Shown: one piece after another, positions 33,108 to 42,591 of the stretch
Layout of the letters: each line of letters starts with the position of its first letter
Position numbering within the stretch: the stretch's first letter is position 1
Source of the DNA: Mycobacterium branderi
GTDB lineage: Bacteria > Actinomycetota > Actinomycetes > Mycobacteriales > Mycobacteriaceae
Assembly: GCF_010728725.1 (NCBI RefSeq)
Contig: NZ_AP022606.1
Span: forward strand, 3,844,001-3,908,000
Reading direction: 5' to 3'
Length of the DNA: 64,000 nucleotides
The notes under the pieces: generated by a model
Database searches by the model: none
Told to the model about the DNA's origin: nothing
What the model saw: the letters and a program-made list of their open reading frames with translations, nothing else
Made by a program: the position numbers and the translations under genes

Positions 33108-33406
33108 GCGCCCGGAAACGCGATGTTGTAGAACACGCCTGCCCGAACATGCGTGACGATCGCGCCGACGAAGAACAACACCAGCCCGACCGCGGCCGCA
33201 ATGCCGATCGCAGGCACCACCAGACCTGCGAGCAGCCCGACGGCGCCAGCCAGCTTGAGTGTTCCCAGCATCGGCAACCACGAGCGCGGCACGCCCACCT
33301 CGGCCGAGTTGGCCAGTACAAACCCGGCCGGAATGTAGTCGGCCACCGCGATCCCGGCGGTGACCACCACGGTGATCGTCGTGACTACGAGGTATGCAAT
33401 GCTCAT
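33059..33406 (-). CDS. DoxX-like membrane protein
   Basis: 115 residues with four hydrophobic helices. The pattern LPMLGTLKLAGAVGLLAGLVVP followed by AAVGLVLFFVGAIVTHVRAG and FPGAYLLLAMASLVLL is that of the DoxX-like (DoxX_2) family. It is divergent from the ECF sigma gene across 68 bp. DoxX-like genes commonly accompany SigJ/ECF41-type sigma factors carrying a SnoaL domain, so it is probably a target of that sigma factor (inference). There is no active-site motif. Confidence 0.82.
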   Translation of the reverse strand: MSIAYLVVTTITVVVTAGIAVADYIPAGFVLANSAEVGVPRSWLPMLGTLKLAGAVGLLAGLVVPAIGIAAAVGLVLFFVGAIVTHVRAGVFYNIAFPGAYLLLAMASLVLLAAK

Positions 33407-33474
33407 GGCTGGTCTCCTTGGCAGCGGATAGTGATCTCACCTCGTTGACGAATGCCGCGCAGGAAAGGTGACCC

Positions 33475-34356
33475 ATGAGCACCATCGAGGACCTCGCGCA
33501 GCGGTTCGACGCGGACCGACGACACCTGCGCTCGGTGGCGTTTCACCTGCTCGGCTCCGCCGCCGACGCCGAAGACGCGGTGCAATCCGCCTGGCTCAAG
33601 GCCAGCCGCGCCGACGCGGAGCGTGTCGAAAACCTGACCGGGTGGTTCACCACGATCACGGCCCGCGAGGCCATCGACCAGTTGCGCGCCCGCAACAGGC
33701 GAGCCGAACAGCCGCTCGAGGAGCTGGACCATCCGGCGGTGGCCGCGGCCGACGAGGACGTGCTGCGGGCCGACGCGGTCAACCGGGCGCTGCTGGTGGT
33801 CCTCGACCGGCTTTCACCCCCGCAGCGGGTCGCGTTCGTGTTGCACGACGTGTTCGCGGTGCCGTTCGAAACCGTAGGCGAGCTGCTGGATCGCTCGCCG
33901 GACGCCGCCAAGAAACTGGCAAGCCGGGCCCGTGCGCGCCTGCACGCGGCACCGTCCGACGACCCCGCCCCGACGGCCGAGCACCTCCGAATCGTCGAGG
34001 CGTTCCTGGCGGCCTCGCGCGGCGGCGACATCGCCACCCTGCTTCATCTGCTGGCCCCCGACGTGGTGCGCCGGGTCGATCGCGTGTTGGTCCCCGAGGA
34101 TGTGCCCACCGAGGTCCGCGGCGCCCAGCGGGTCGCCGAGGAAACCCGGCGGTTCACCCGGCGCGCCGCGGCCGGCGCCGTGCTGCTCGTCGACGGCGCG
34201 CCCGGCATTGCGATTGCCCCGGGCGGACGGCTGCAGGCGCTGCTGGTCATCGCGATCGAGGGCGGCCGCATTCACGCCATCGACATCATCGGCGACCGCG
34301 ATCGGCTGCGCGCCGCCGCTCTCGCACTGCCACAATCGAAGCGCCATGGTCGCTAA
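33475..34356 (+). CDS. ECF sigma factor with C-terminal SnoaL-like domain (SigJ type)
   Basis: 293 residues. Sigma region 2 (residues 10-75) has the core-binding HLLGSAADAEDAVQSAWLKA and -10-reading segments; region 4 (110-160) has LSPPQRVAFVLHDVFAVPF and the HTH VGELLDRSPDAAKKLASRAR. Residues 175-290 form an NTF2/SnoaL-like extension of the SigJ/ECF41-like group, thought to modulate activity instead of an anti-sigma factor. The classic ECF41 linker motif WLPEP is not visible. The gene overlaps the solute-binding protein start by 11 bp, which could couple sigma expression to the sugar importer. Confidence 0.88.
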   Translation: MSTIEDLAQRFDADRRHLRSVAFHLLGSAADAEDAVQSAWLKASRADAERVENLTGWFTTITAREAIDQLRARNRRAEQPLEELDHPAVAAADEDVLRADAVNRALLVVLDRLSPPQRVAFVLHDVFAVPFETVGELLDRSPDAAKKLASRARARLHAAPSDDPAPTAEHLRIVEAFLAASRGGDIATLLHLLAPDVVRRVDRVLVPEDVPTEVRGAQRVAEETRRFTRRAAAGAVLLVDGAPGIAIAPGGRLQALLVIAIEGGRIHAIDIIGDRDRLRAAALALPQSKRHGR

Positions 34357-35647
34357 GCCGGTCGGACGGCGGACACTGCTGCGTGGCGCCGGTGTGCTCG
34401 GCGCGGCGGCGCTGGCCCCGTGGCCTTCAGCGTGCGCTCCCGACGACGACGCGCTCACCTTCTTCTTCGCGGCCAACCCGGAAGAGGCCGACGCCCGGAT
34501 GCGCATCGTCGAGGCCTTCGAGCGTCAGCACCCCGACATCAAAGTGCGCACCTTGTTGTCGGGACCGGATCCCATGCAGCAGATGTCGACGTTTTGCGCC
34601 GGCGGCAAATGCCCAGATGTGCTGATGGCGTGGGAATTCAGCTACGCCGGGCTGGCCGACCGGGGAGTCCTGTTGGACCTCAACATCATGCTGGCCCGCG
34701 ACCCGGCCTTCGCCGCCGAACTCAAACGCGACAGCATCGGCTCGCTGTACCAGACCTTCACGTTCGACGGCGGCCAATACGCCTTCCCGGAGCAGTGGTC
34801 GGGAAACTTCTTGTACTACAACAAGGAACACTTCGCCGAGGCCGGCGTGCCGAAGCCGCCGGGGCAGTGGGACCGGCCGTGGAGTTTTGCCGAGTTTCTG
34901 GACACGGCAAAGGCTCTCACCAGAGTGACCCGGTGGGGTTTCGTCGACACCTGGGTCGCCTCCTACTCGGCCGGGCTGTTCGGGATGAACAACGGTGTGC
35001 CGTGGTCGGATCCGCGAATGAACCCGTCGCACCTCAACTTCGACAACGACGCGTTCCTCGACGGTGTGCAGTTCTACGCCGACCTGTCCAACAAGCACAA
35101 GGTCGCGCCCACCGCATCGGAGACACAGTCGATGTCGACGATGGATCTGTTCTCCTCGGGCAAGGCCGCGATGGCACTGGGCGGCCATTGGCGCTACCAG
35201 ACGTTCGACCGGGCCGAGGGCTTGGACTTCGACGTCACCGTGTTGCCCACCGGCCCGCACGGTCACGGTGCCAAGTCCAACATCGGTACCACCGGCCTCG
35301 CCATCGCAGCGAGCAGCGATCGCAAGCAGCAGGCGTGGGAGTTCGTGAAGTTCGCCGCAGGCCCCGTCGGGCAGGCGATCATCGGCGAAACCAGCCTTTT
35401 CGTACCGGTTCTGCGCTCGGCGATCAACTCCACGGGGTTCGCCGACGCGCATCGCCGGATCGGCAATCTCGCGGTGCTGACCGGTGGGCCCGCCCACTCC
35501 GAGGGTCTGCCGGTCAGCCCGGCGTGGGAAAAGATCAACGCGTTGATGGACCGCAACTTCGGGCCGGTGCTGCGGGGCAGCCGGCCGGCCACGTCGTTGG
35601 CGGGCGGGCTGTCACATGAGGTCGACGAGGTGCTGCGCAATCCATGA
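34346..35647 (+). CDS. ABC sugar importer solute-binding lipoprotein, Rv2041c type
   Basis: 433-residue extracellular binding protein of family 1 (SBP_bac_1). The N-terminus has a twin-arginine-like RRTLLRGAGVLGAAALA stretch and a possible lipobox ending PSAC near residue 30, so export is probably followed by lipid anchoring. The family pattern of extended sugar binders is visible: TFFFAANPEEADARMRIVEAFE, PDVLMAWEFSYAGLADRG, PEQWSGNFLYYNKEHF and the Trp/Tyr-rich ligand-cleft segments. It heads a four-gene operon, overlapping the sigma gene (11 bp) and the first permease (ATGA). The substrate cannot be read from sequence. Confidence 0.92.
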   Translation: MVAKPVGRRTLLRGAGVLGAAALAPWPSACAPDDDALTFFFAANPEEADARMRIVEAFERQHPDIKVRTLLSGPDPMQQMSTFCAGGKCPDVLMAWEFSYAGLADRGVLLDLNIMLARDPAFAAELKRDSIGSLYQTFTFDGGQYAFPEQWSGNFLYYNKEHFAEAGVPKPPGQWDRPWSFAEFLDTAKALTRVTRWGFVDTWVASYSAGLFGMNNGVPWSDPRMNPSHLNFDNDAFLDGVQFYADLSNKHKVAPTASETQSMSTMDLFSSGKAAMALGGHWRYQTFDRAEGLDFDVTVLPTGPHGHGAKSNIGTTGLAIAASSDRKQQAWEFVKFAAGPVGQAIIGETSLFVPVLRSAINSTGFADAHRRIGNLAVLTGGPAHSEGLPVSPAWEKINALMDRNFGPVLRGSRPATSLAGGLSHEVDEVLRNP

Positions 35648-36534
35648 CGGCAATCGACTCACGGCGACGCGCTTGGGCAGGGCGCCTTTTCGTCGCGCCG
35701 AACCTGATAGCGGTGGCGGTGTTCATGCTGTTCCCGCTGGTTTTCTCGCTTTTCATGAGCTTCCAGAACTGGGACTTGTTCACCGCCCCGAAGTTCGTCG
35801 GGCTGGCGAACTTTCGCCACCTCTTCACTGCGGACCCGCTGTTTCTCATTGCGGTGCGTAATACGGTGATCTTCACGATCGGGACCATCGTGCCGACCGT
35901 CCTGATCAGCCTGGCCGTCGCCGGCCTGCTGAACCGGAAAATCAAGGGCATCGGCATCTTTCGGACCGTCGTCTTCTTGCCGCTGGCCATGTCGTCGGTG
36001 GTGATGGCCGTCGTCTGGCAGTTCGTGTTCAACACCGACAACGGACTGCTCAACATCATGCTCGGCTGGGTCGGCATCGGACCGGTCCCGTGGCTCATCG
36101 ACCCCCACTGGGCAATGGTGTCGCTGTGTCTGGTCAGCGTCTGGAAAAGCGTTCCCTTCGCGACGGTCATTCTGTTGGCCGCGATGCAGGGGATTCCCGA
36201 AACCGTCTACGAGGCAGCCAGAATCGACGGCGCACGGGAAATCCGGCAATTCGTCTCCATCACCGTGCCCTTGATCCGTGGCGCGCTGTCGTTTGTGGTA
36301 GTGATCTCGATCATCAACGCGTTCCAGGCCTTTGACCTTGTCTATGTGTTGACGGGCCGCAACGGCGGGCCGGAGACCGGAACCTACGTGTTGGGCATCA
36401 TGCTGTTTCAGCATGCCTTTGCTTTCCTGGAGTTCGGTTACGCGTCGGCGCTGGCGTGGGTGATGTTCGCCATCCTGCTGGTGTTGACGGTCCTGCAACT
36501 ACGGTTCGCCCGTCGGCGCGCGTGGGAAGGCTGA
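35644..36534 (+). CDS. Sugar ABC transporter permease, UgpA/MalF type (Rv2040c type)
   Basis: 296-residue inner-membrane permease with six predicted helices and the binding-protein-dependent transport (EAA) loop ETVYEAARIDGAREIRQF near residue 198 that docks on the ATPase. A cytosolic basic N-terminus (SRRRAWAGRLFVAPN) precedes helix 1. It forms the translocation channel with the second permease. Its start overlaps the stop of the binding-protein gene (ATGA) and the next gene follows after 5 bp. Confidence 0.93.
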   Translation: MTAIDSRRRAWAGRLFVAPNLIAVAVFMLFPLVFSLFMSFQNWDLFTAPKFVGLANFRHLFTADPLFLIAVRNTVIFTIGTIVPTVLISLAVAGLLNRKIKGIGIFRTVVFLPLAMSSVVMAVVWQFVFNTDNGLLNIMLGWVGIGPVPWLIDPHWAMVSLCLVSVWKSVPFATVILLAAMQGIPETVYEAARIDGAREIRQFVSITVPLIRGALSFVVVISIINAFQAFDLVYVLTGRNGGPETGTYVLGIMLFQHAFAFLEFGYASALAWVMFAILLVLTVLQLRFARRRAWEG

Positions 36535-36539
36535 CCCTC

Positions 36540-37364
36540 ATGATCAAACACAGCGTCCTGCGCGCCGCCGCGCTGTATGCCGCGCTGATCGGTGTCGCGT
36601 GGTGTGCGCTGTTCCCGATCGCCTGGGCGGTGTCGGGCTCGCTGAAGCGCGAGGGCGAGGTGAGCGAGGCGACGCTGTTCCCGTCGCACCCGCGGTGGTC
36701 GAACTACCGCGAAGTCTTTGATCTGATGCCGTTTTGGCGAATGTTTGCCAACACGGTCGTCTATGCCGGATGTGTGACGGCCGGGCAGGTGTTCTTCTGC
36801 TCGCTGGCCGGATACGCGTTCGCCCGGCTGCAATTCAACGGACGTGACACGGTGTTCGTGCTGTACCTGGGTACGTTGATGGTGCCGCTGACGGTGACCG
36901 TGATCCCGCAGTTCATCCTGATGCGGCTGGCCGGTTGGGTCGACACCCCATGGGCGATGATCGTGCCGGGTTTGTTCGGCACGGCGTTCGGCACTTATCT
37001 GATGCGGCAGTTCTTCCGCACGCTGCCAACCGATCTCGAGGAGGCCGCGATTCTCGACGGTTGCACGCCGTGGCAGATCTACTGGCGGATCCTGTTGCCG
37101 CACGCCCGTCCGGCGGTCATGGTGCTGGCGGTGCTCACCTGGGTCAATGTGTGGAACGACTTCCTGTGGCCGCTGCTGATGCTGCAGCGCAAGAGCATTG
37201 CCACCCTCACGCTCGGTCTGGTGCGGATGCAGGGCGAATACGTGGCGCGGTGGCCGGTGCTGATGGCTGCCTCGATGCTGATCCTGTTGCCGTTGATCGT
37301 CGTCTACGCCGTGGCCCAGCGCGCCTTCGTCCGCGGCATCGCGTTGACCGGATTCGGCGGCTGA
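36540..37364 (+). CDS. Sugar ABC transporter permease, UgpE/MalG type (Rv2039c type)
   Basis: 274-residue partner permease with six helices. The EAA loop is LPTDLEEAAILDGCTPWQIYW near residue 162, followed by the HARPAVMVLAVLTWVNVWNDFLWPL signature typical of MalG-like subunits. The start is ATG 36540. It lies 5 bp after the first permease and 3 bp before the ATPase, within one transcription unit. Confidence 0.93.
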   Translation: MIKHSVLRAAALYAALIGVAWCALFPIAWAVSGSLKREGEVSEATLFPSHPRWSNYREVFDLMPFWRMFANTVVYAGCVTAGQVFFCSLAGYAFARLQFNGRDTVFVLYLGTLMVPLTVTVIPQFILMRLAGWVDTPWAMIVPGLFGTAFGTYLMRQFFRTLPTDLEEAAILDGCTPWQIYWRILLPHARPAVMVLAVLTWVNVWNDFLWPLLMLQRKSIATLTLGLVRMQGEYVARWPVLMAASMLILLPLIVVYAVAQRAFVRGIALTGFGG

Positions 37365-37367
37365 CCG

Positions 37368-38417
<1,050 letters not shown>

Positions 38418-38430
38418 CGTTTGCTTCCGC

Positions 38431-38485
38431 CGAGCGTGCATCCAGGGCGGAAAAATCGGAAAATCCCGCCCTGAGTGCACGTTCG
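38431..38485. terminator. Long hairpin between convergent genes
   Basis: Arms 38431-38450 and 38466-38485 pair at 17 of 20 positions (CGAGCGTGCATCCAGGGCGG with the complement of CCGCCCTGAGTGCACGTTCG) around a 15-base A-rich loop. It lies between the stop of the ATPase gene (+) and the stop of the SDR gene (-), so it can act in both directions. There is no U-run, as is common for mycobacterial terminators. Confidence 0.7.
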
Positions 38486-38495
38486 ACGCGGTCGG

Positions 38496-39422
38496 CTAGC
38501 GCAGGCCCGCCAACTCCATGCTGGCGTCCCACAGGTCGGCCGCTTTAGCGCGGTCGTAGGAGTCGGCCGACGAGCGGGTCTCACGCCTACCCGAAAAGTA
38601 GCGGCCGGACGTGTGTTCCAGAGCCGGGTCGGTGACGAGCCGGGCCAGCGCCCGGGCCGATTGGGTCGGAGTATGCACGTTGATGCCCGGTACCACCGTC
38701 AGCGCCGGCAATAGGTAGCGCCACGCGAATGCCTGGATCCCCGAATAGTCGCGGGCCAGCCCGGTTCCCGGCATCAGGCCTGGATCGAATGCGTTGACGG
38801 TGACGGATGCCGGACCCAATTCACCGGCCGCCAACCGCCTGTCGAGCTCATAGGTTGTCAGCACATTGCACAGCTTCGACGTGGTGTATCGCCGGCGTCC
38901 GACGAGCGCCGCGTCGTCGCTGTCATCCGGCGGGGGATAGGCCAGCGATCGCGCGTCGCTGTAGTGCGGTGCGGGCATGCCGGTGTGCCGGGCTGGATCG
39001 TGAGTATCACTGGCCACCAAGACAATTCGTCCAGGCGTTGTCATGCTCGGCAGGAGCAGGTGGATCAGCAGAAACTGGGCCAGGTGGTTGACGACAAAGG
39101 TCGTCTCCATTCCGTCGCTGGTACGGCTGTCGCCGGACACGAGTTGGGTGCCGGCGTTGCAGACGAGCCCGCGCAACGTCATGCTGCGTTCCGACAGATC
39201 CGCGGCGAACCGCCGAACGTCGTCAAGCGACGTCAAATCCAGCGGCAAGCCGATCACCTCGCCGCCGGTCTCGCGTGCGAGCGTGTCGGCCGCATCGGCG
39301 GCAGCTGCCGCTTTTCTACTGGTGATGACCGCCGACCAGCCTTCCTGGGCAAGCATTTTCGCGGTGCGATAGCCAAGGCTGCCGGTGCCGCCGGTGATCA
39401 GGACAGAGTGAGCTGCGGTCAC
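38496..39422 (-). CDS. Short-chain dehydrogenase/reductase
   Basis: 308-residue NAD(P)-dependent oxidoreductase. The Rossmann motif is TGGTGSLGYRTA at residues 10-21, the structural CNAGTQ near 90 and the catalytic YTTSK near 180. It resembles WW-domain-oxidoreductase/retinol-dehydrogenase-like SDRs in having a long insertion before the active Tyr. The start GTG overlaps the stop of the TetR gene (GTGA), so the regulator and enzyme are co-transcribed. The substrate is unknown; a fatty or sterol-like alcohol is plausible for the subgroup. Confidence 0.9.
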   Translation of the reverse strand: MTAAHSVLITGGTGSLGYRTAKMLAQEGWSAVITSRKAAAAADAADTLARETGGEVIGLPLDLTSLDDVRRFAADLSERSMTLRGLVCNAGTQLVSGDSRTSDGMETTFVVNHLAQFLLIHLLLPSMTTPGRIVLVASDTHDPARHTGMPAPHYSDARSLAYPPPDDSDDAALVGRRRYTTSKLCNVLTTYELDRRLAAGELGPASVTVNAFDPGLMPGTGLARDYSGIQAFAWRYLLPALTVVPGINVHTPTQSARALARLVTDPALEHTSGRYFSGRRETRSSADSYDRAKAADLWDASMELAGLR

Positions 39423-40057
39423 GGTGTCGGCTCATTTCGGGCGGCCCGGTCGATGGCGGCAGGCGCCAGCGCGCGAATCGCGACAACGAGATCCGCATAC
39501 ATCTGGCGCAGGTCGGTGCTCTCCGGTTCGAGTTGCAGGGCAAAGAAACACCCGTCGGAGAACGCCACGGCGAATCGGGCGAGATCTTCGGCCGCGACAT
39601 GTGCCGTGCGGGCGTCGCACATCGGTGCCAACACATGCTCGATCGCCGACCGGAAGTAGGCCAAGGCGTGGCCGCGCACCCGCTGCACGGTCTCGACGGC
39701 CGCCTCGTCGTGTTGGCCCTCGATGGCCAGCGTGTAGAACAACCGCAAGAAGTCCGGGTTGGCGGCGACGGCCTCTGCTCCTTGGATTTGTAGCGCCTCG
39801 GCGTGCTGTTCGGGCGGCCCGTCGAAGTCCTCCCAGCGGGGCAGCGCGGCAAACCACCGGTCGGCGCCGCGTTCCATCACTGATGCCAGCAGTCCATCTT
39901 TGCTCCCGAAGTGCCAGTACAACGACGTCACCGGCACGGCTGCGGCCTTGCAAATCGCCGAAACAGGTGTTGCCGCATAGCCTTTCTCTGCCATCAGCCG
40001 TTCGGCGGCGTCGAGCAACTGAGCCCGGGATCCCGTATCCTGCCGAGCGCGGGTCAC
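39419..40057 (-). CDS. TetR family transcriptional regulator
   Basis: 212 residues. The N-terminal HTH shows LLDAAERLMAEKGYAATPVSAICKAA and SLYWHFGSKDGLL; the remainder is a helical ligand-binding domain with FLRLFYTLAIEGQ. The start is placed at GTG 40057. An inverted repeat 13 bp upstream is a likely operator. It is translationally coupled to the downstream SDR gene and divergent from the thioesterase gene, so both are probable targets. Confidence 0.88.
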   Translation of the reverse strand: MTRARQDTGSRAQLLDAAERLMAEKGYAATPVSAICKAAAVPVTSLYWHFGSKDGLLASVMERGADRWFAALPRWEDFDGPPEQHAEALQIQGAEAVAANPDFLRLFYTLAIEGQHDEAAVETVQRVRGHALAYFRSAIEHVLAPMCDARTAHVAAEDLARFAVAFSDGCFFALQLEPESTDLRQMYADLVVAIRALAPAAIDRAARNEPTP

Positions 40058-40069
40058 CCGGCTACTGTA

Positions 40070-40090
40070 ACGAGCGCTACATACGCTCGT
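40070..40090. promoter_or_regulatory. Inverted repeat, probable TetR operator
   Basis: ACGAGCG-CTACATA-CGCTCGT, two perfect 7-bp arms with a 7-bp spacer, lies between the divergent TetR gene and the thioesterase-like gene. Symmetry, size and position suit a TetR-family dimer site; not tested. Confidence 0.55.
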
Positions 40091-40141
40091 CAAGAGCTCA
40101 TCGATCGCCGAGCGGATTCTGTGCTGTGCGAAGATGCCCGA

Positions 40142-40954
40142 ATGGCGACGGAACCCGCGCACTTCACTCTGGCCGAAAGCGGCGAATTCATCCCCACACA
40201 ATTTGCGCAAAGTCACTGGGGCGACGACCATCTCAACGGGCCGGCCGTCGTCGGGTTGGCTACCCGAGCGCTCGAACTTTCCTGCGGGTCGCCGGATTTC
40301 ATGCCCGCGCGGCTGACGGTGGACTTGTTCAGGGCGGCGCGCGGAGTGCCGACGTCGGTCGACGTGCGACAGTTGCGTGACGGTCGACGGGTACGCAGTG
40401 GAGAATGCGAGGTTCGTCAAGAAGGACGAGCGGTAGCCCGCGCCACGCTGCTGCAGTACCGACGGTCGACTGCGCCACCGGGCCGGTTGTGGACGGCGCC
40501 GATGTCCTTCGAGGCCCCGCCTGAGCCGAATGACACGTCGCTGACGCGGATCGGAAGCGACGAAGGCGGGTGGAGCCGGTCACCGGGCGATCACCAGAAT
40601 GGTTCGCGCAAGCGTTTCTACAACCGGGCCATCGAAGTTGTTGCGGGGGAGAAGAACTCACAGTTCGTCCGAGCAGTGATGGGTGCAGAGGCGACCAGCC
40701 TGGTGACGAATCTGGGCACGGAAGGTGTGGGCTATATCAACGGCGACTTGACCGTTGCGCTGGCCCGGTTGCCGGTTGGTGAGTGGATCGGCGTGCAGGC
40801 CGACTCGCATTGGGCCTCAGACGGGATCGCCGTCGGGACCGCAACGCTTTTCGATCAATCCGGTGCATTCGGATCGGGTATGACCACCGCGGTCGCCAAT
40901 CCGGCAGCGCAGATCGATTTCACCAATGACCCGTTCCCCCAACGGAGCCCGTAG
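40142..40954 (+). CDS. Acyl-CoA thioesterase-like double hotdog protein
   Basis: 270 residues of the TesB/4HBT_3-like acyl-CoA thioesterase family. The N-terminal hotdog has SHWGDDHLNGPAVVGLATRALE, and the C-terminal hotdog has YINGDLTVALARLPVGEWIGV, the region where the family places its active Asp and Gln/Thr; here Asp is present in YINGDLTV. It probably hydrolyses or binds acyl-CoA in the cytosol. ATG 40142 begins the conserved region. It is divergent from the TetR-SDR operon. Confidence 0.82.
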   Translation: MATEPAHFTLAESGEFIPTQFAQSHWGDDHLNGPAVVGLATRALELSCGSPDFMPARLTVDLFRAARGVPTSVDVRQLRDGRRVRSGECEVRQEGRAVARATLLQYRRSTAPPGRLWTAPMSFEAPPEPNDTSLTRIGSDEGGWSRSPGDHQNGSRKRFYNRAIEVVAGEKNSQFVRAVMGAEATSLVTNLGTEGVGYINGDLTVALARLPVGEWIGVQADSHWASDGIAVGTATLFDQSGAFGSGMTTAVANPAAQIDFTNDPFPQRSP

Positions 40955-40967
40955 CAACCACGCTCCG

Positions 40968-41945
40968 CTATGTCGCAGGCGTTTGCGCAGCGTCGGTGCC
41001 GCTGCAGGTCGTTGCGGTGCCGATGAAGTCGACCGCGGCGCGAATAGCGGGGCGATGGCGCAAAAGTCGGTAATGCGCCAGCCGGCCGAGCCCCCGGGTG
41101 GTCATCAAACGTGCGCCCGGCCACGACTCGACAACCTTGCGGCTCGACTCCCAGGGACTGTCGAGATCGTCGGGGTCGTGAATGAGCAGCATCGGGGGAT
41201 AACCGGTACGGGCGGCAACGCGAACCATGTTGGTTTCTTCGAGCGGCATGTCGATACGGCGTTCGAGACGCCGATGCAGACCCGAGCGGATCCGCGGTCC
41301 GAAACCGTGGCGCGCCGCGAAAAGGTCGAGGTACAGCGGGAACTCGCCCATCGGCGCCAGGAAGACCAACCGGCCCACCGGCGTCCCCCATGCCGCCGCG
41401 AAGGTGACGGCATTGGCGCCCAGCGAGTGGGCGACGACGGCCCGGGCGGGCCCATGGGTGCGGATGATGGCCGCAACCGCCTCGGCGCATTCGATGGCGG
41501 TCGTGCGGCCGGGCGCGAGCACGCCCGGGTCGGACTCGTTATGACTGGGCAGGTCGAACGCGATAACTCGATGCCCTGCCTCGACGAGCGGGTTGATGAA
41601 TATGCCCAAGTGCGGACGACGACCACCCCACCCGTGCACCAGGTAGACCGGCGGCCCCTCACCCCATGACTCACCCACGATCCGGTGTCCGTCCCAGTAG
41701 GCCTCCAACGGCTCGCCCGCAGGGACACCAGGCGGCATACGCAGGCTTGACTCGAGCACTGGCGGGGTGCACCAGAGCTCGACGGCCCACCGCGATCCCA
41801 GGCCAGGTGCAAATCGCTCCAAGAACCAAAAGGCCCTGCGCACCCAACCGGCCACTGGCGGCTGGACACCGGAACCGTTGACGTCGAGGGCGACCTCCGC
41901 AGCCCGTGCAGGCGCGGATGCTGTGTCGCCGTTTGCTTCGGTCAT
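40968..41945 (-). CDS. Alpha/beta hydrolase
   Basis: 325 residues. After an N-terminal extension of about 95 residues, the hydrolase core shows the oxyanion strand VYLVHGWGGR, a nucleophile elbow VVAHSLGANA, the acid-loop strand MLLIHDPDD and the final His in LGRLAHYRLL. ATG 41945 is chosen over an in-frame codon 30 bp upstream. It is convergent with the thioesterase gene. The substrate is unknown; possibly a lipid ester hydrolase given the neighbouring SDR and thioesterase. Confidence 0.87.
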   Translation of the reverse strand: MTEANGDTASAPARAAEVALDVNGSGVQPPVAGWVRRAFWFLERFAPGLGSRWAVELWCTPPVLESSLRMPPGVPAGEPLEAYWDGHRIVGESWGEGPPVYLVHGWGGRRPHLGIFINPLVEAGHRVIAFDLPSHNESDPGVLAPGRTTAIECAEAVAAIIRTHGPARAVVAHSLGANAVTFAAAWGTPVGRLVFLAPMGEFPLYLDLFAARHGFGPRIRSGLHRRLERRIDMPLEETNMVRVAARTGYPPMLLIHDPDDLDSPWESSRKVVESWPGARLMTTRGLGRLAHYRLLRHRPAIRAAVDFIGTATTCSGTDAAQTPAT

Positions 41946-42154
41946 GTTGCGCGATCCTAACCTGGCATCGCTCACGATCTGCGATCTGACCGCATTGCAG
42001 CGGATTGACCTGTTGGTTTCTGAGGATCGAATCCGCGGGCCTGGTATCTCATCGGGTCGGGCGGCGCCGAGCGATGATTGCGGAGTCGGCCTTGTGGGTA
42101 GTCGTCTGCCACTGACGTCCGGCTTGGGCTGGGCGCTTGTGATGGGAGGGTTCG

Positions 42155-42472
42155 ATGAGCATGTTCATTCGCCGCGTGGCATGCGCCGTCGCGGTGGCAT
42201 TGGCACCCATGGCGTACGTGGCAGCAGTGTCGACTGGTGTGGCCTCGGCTCAACCGCCTGATTGCGGTCCGGGCAATTGGTGGAATCCGGGCGCCAATGC
42301 GTGCCAGCCGACCGCGCCCCCAGATTGCGGTGCGGGTAACTGGTGGAATCCAGGAGCCAACGCGTGTCAACCGGTGACGCCGCCGCCGCCTCCTGATTGC
42401 GGCCCGGGCAACTGGTGGAACCCAGGACCCAACGCGTGCCAGCCCGTCGTGCCTCCGCCACCGCCGCAGTAG
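42155..42472 (+). CDS. Small secreted protein with three Cys/Trp repeats
   Basis: 105 residues. A clear signal peptide (residues 1-32: RR, long hydrophobic stretch, cleavage after VASA) is followed by nothing but three tandem repeats of the form PDCGxGNWWNPGxNACQP, joined by Pro-rich spacers of increasing length and ending in a Pro run. Each repeat has two Cys 14 residues apart and a WW pair, so each could form one disulfide-closed loop. A GGGAGGG ribosome site precedes ATG 42155. I do not recognise a characterised family. It is likely exported to the cell envelope. Confidence 0.8.
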   Translation: MSMFIRRVACAVAVALAPMAYVAAVSTGVASAQPPDCGPGNWWNPGANACQPTAPPDCGAGNWWNPGANACQPVTPPPPPDCGPGNWWNPGPNACQPVVPPPPPQ

Positions 42473-42552
42473 CGAGACCGGGTCGGCGCTCGACGGATTG
42501 CGGTCACGCCGCAGGTAGAGCAGCTCGTCACAGCCAAGACCGTTCAGCTAAG

Positions 42553-42581
42553 TACATAGCCGCTGTAACGGCGGATATGTA
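42553..42581. promoter_or_regulatory. Inverted repeat before vapBC
   Basis: TACATAGCCGC-TGTAACG-GCGGATATGTA, arms pairing at 10 of 11 positions, ends 10 bp before the vapB start. Toxin-antitoxin operons of this type are autoregulated by the VapBC complex, so this is the likely operator. Confidence 0.55.
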
Positions 42582-42591
42582 TAGTGAAGAC

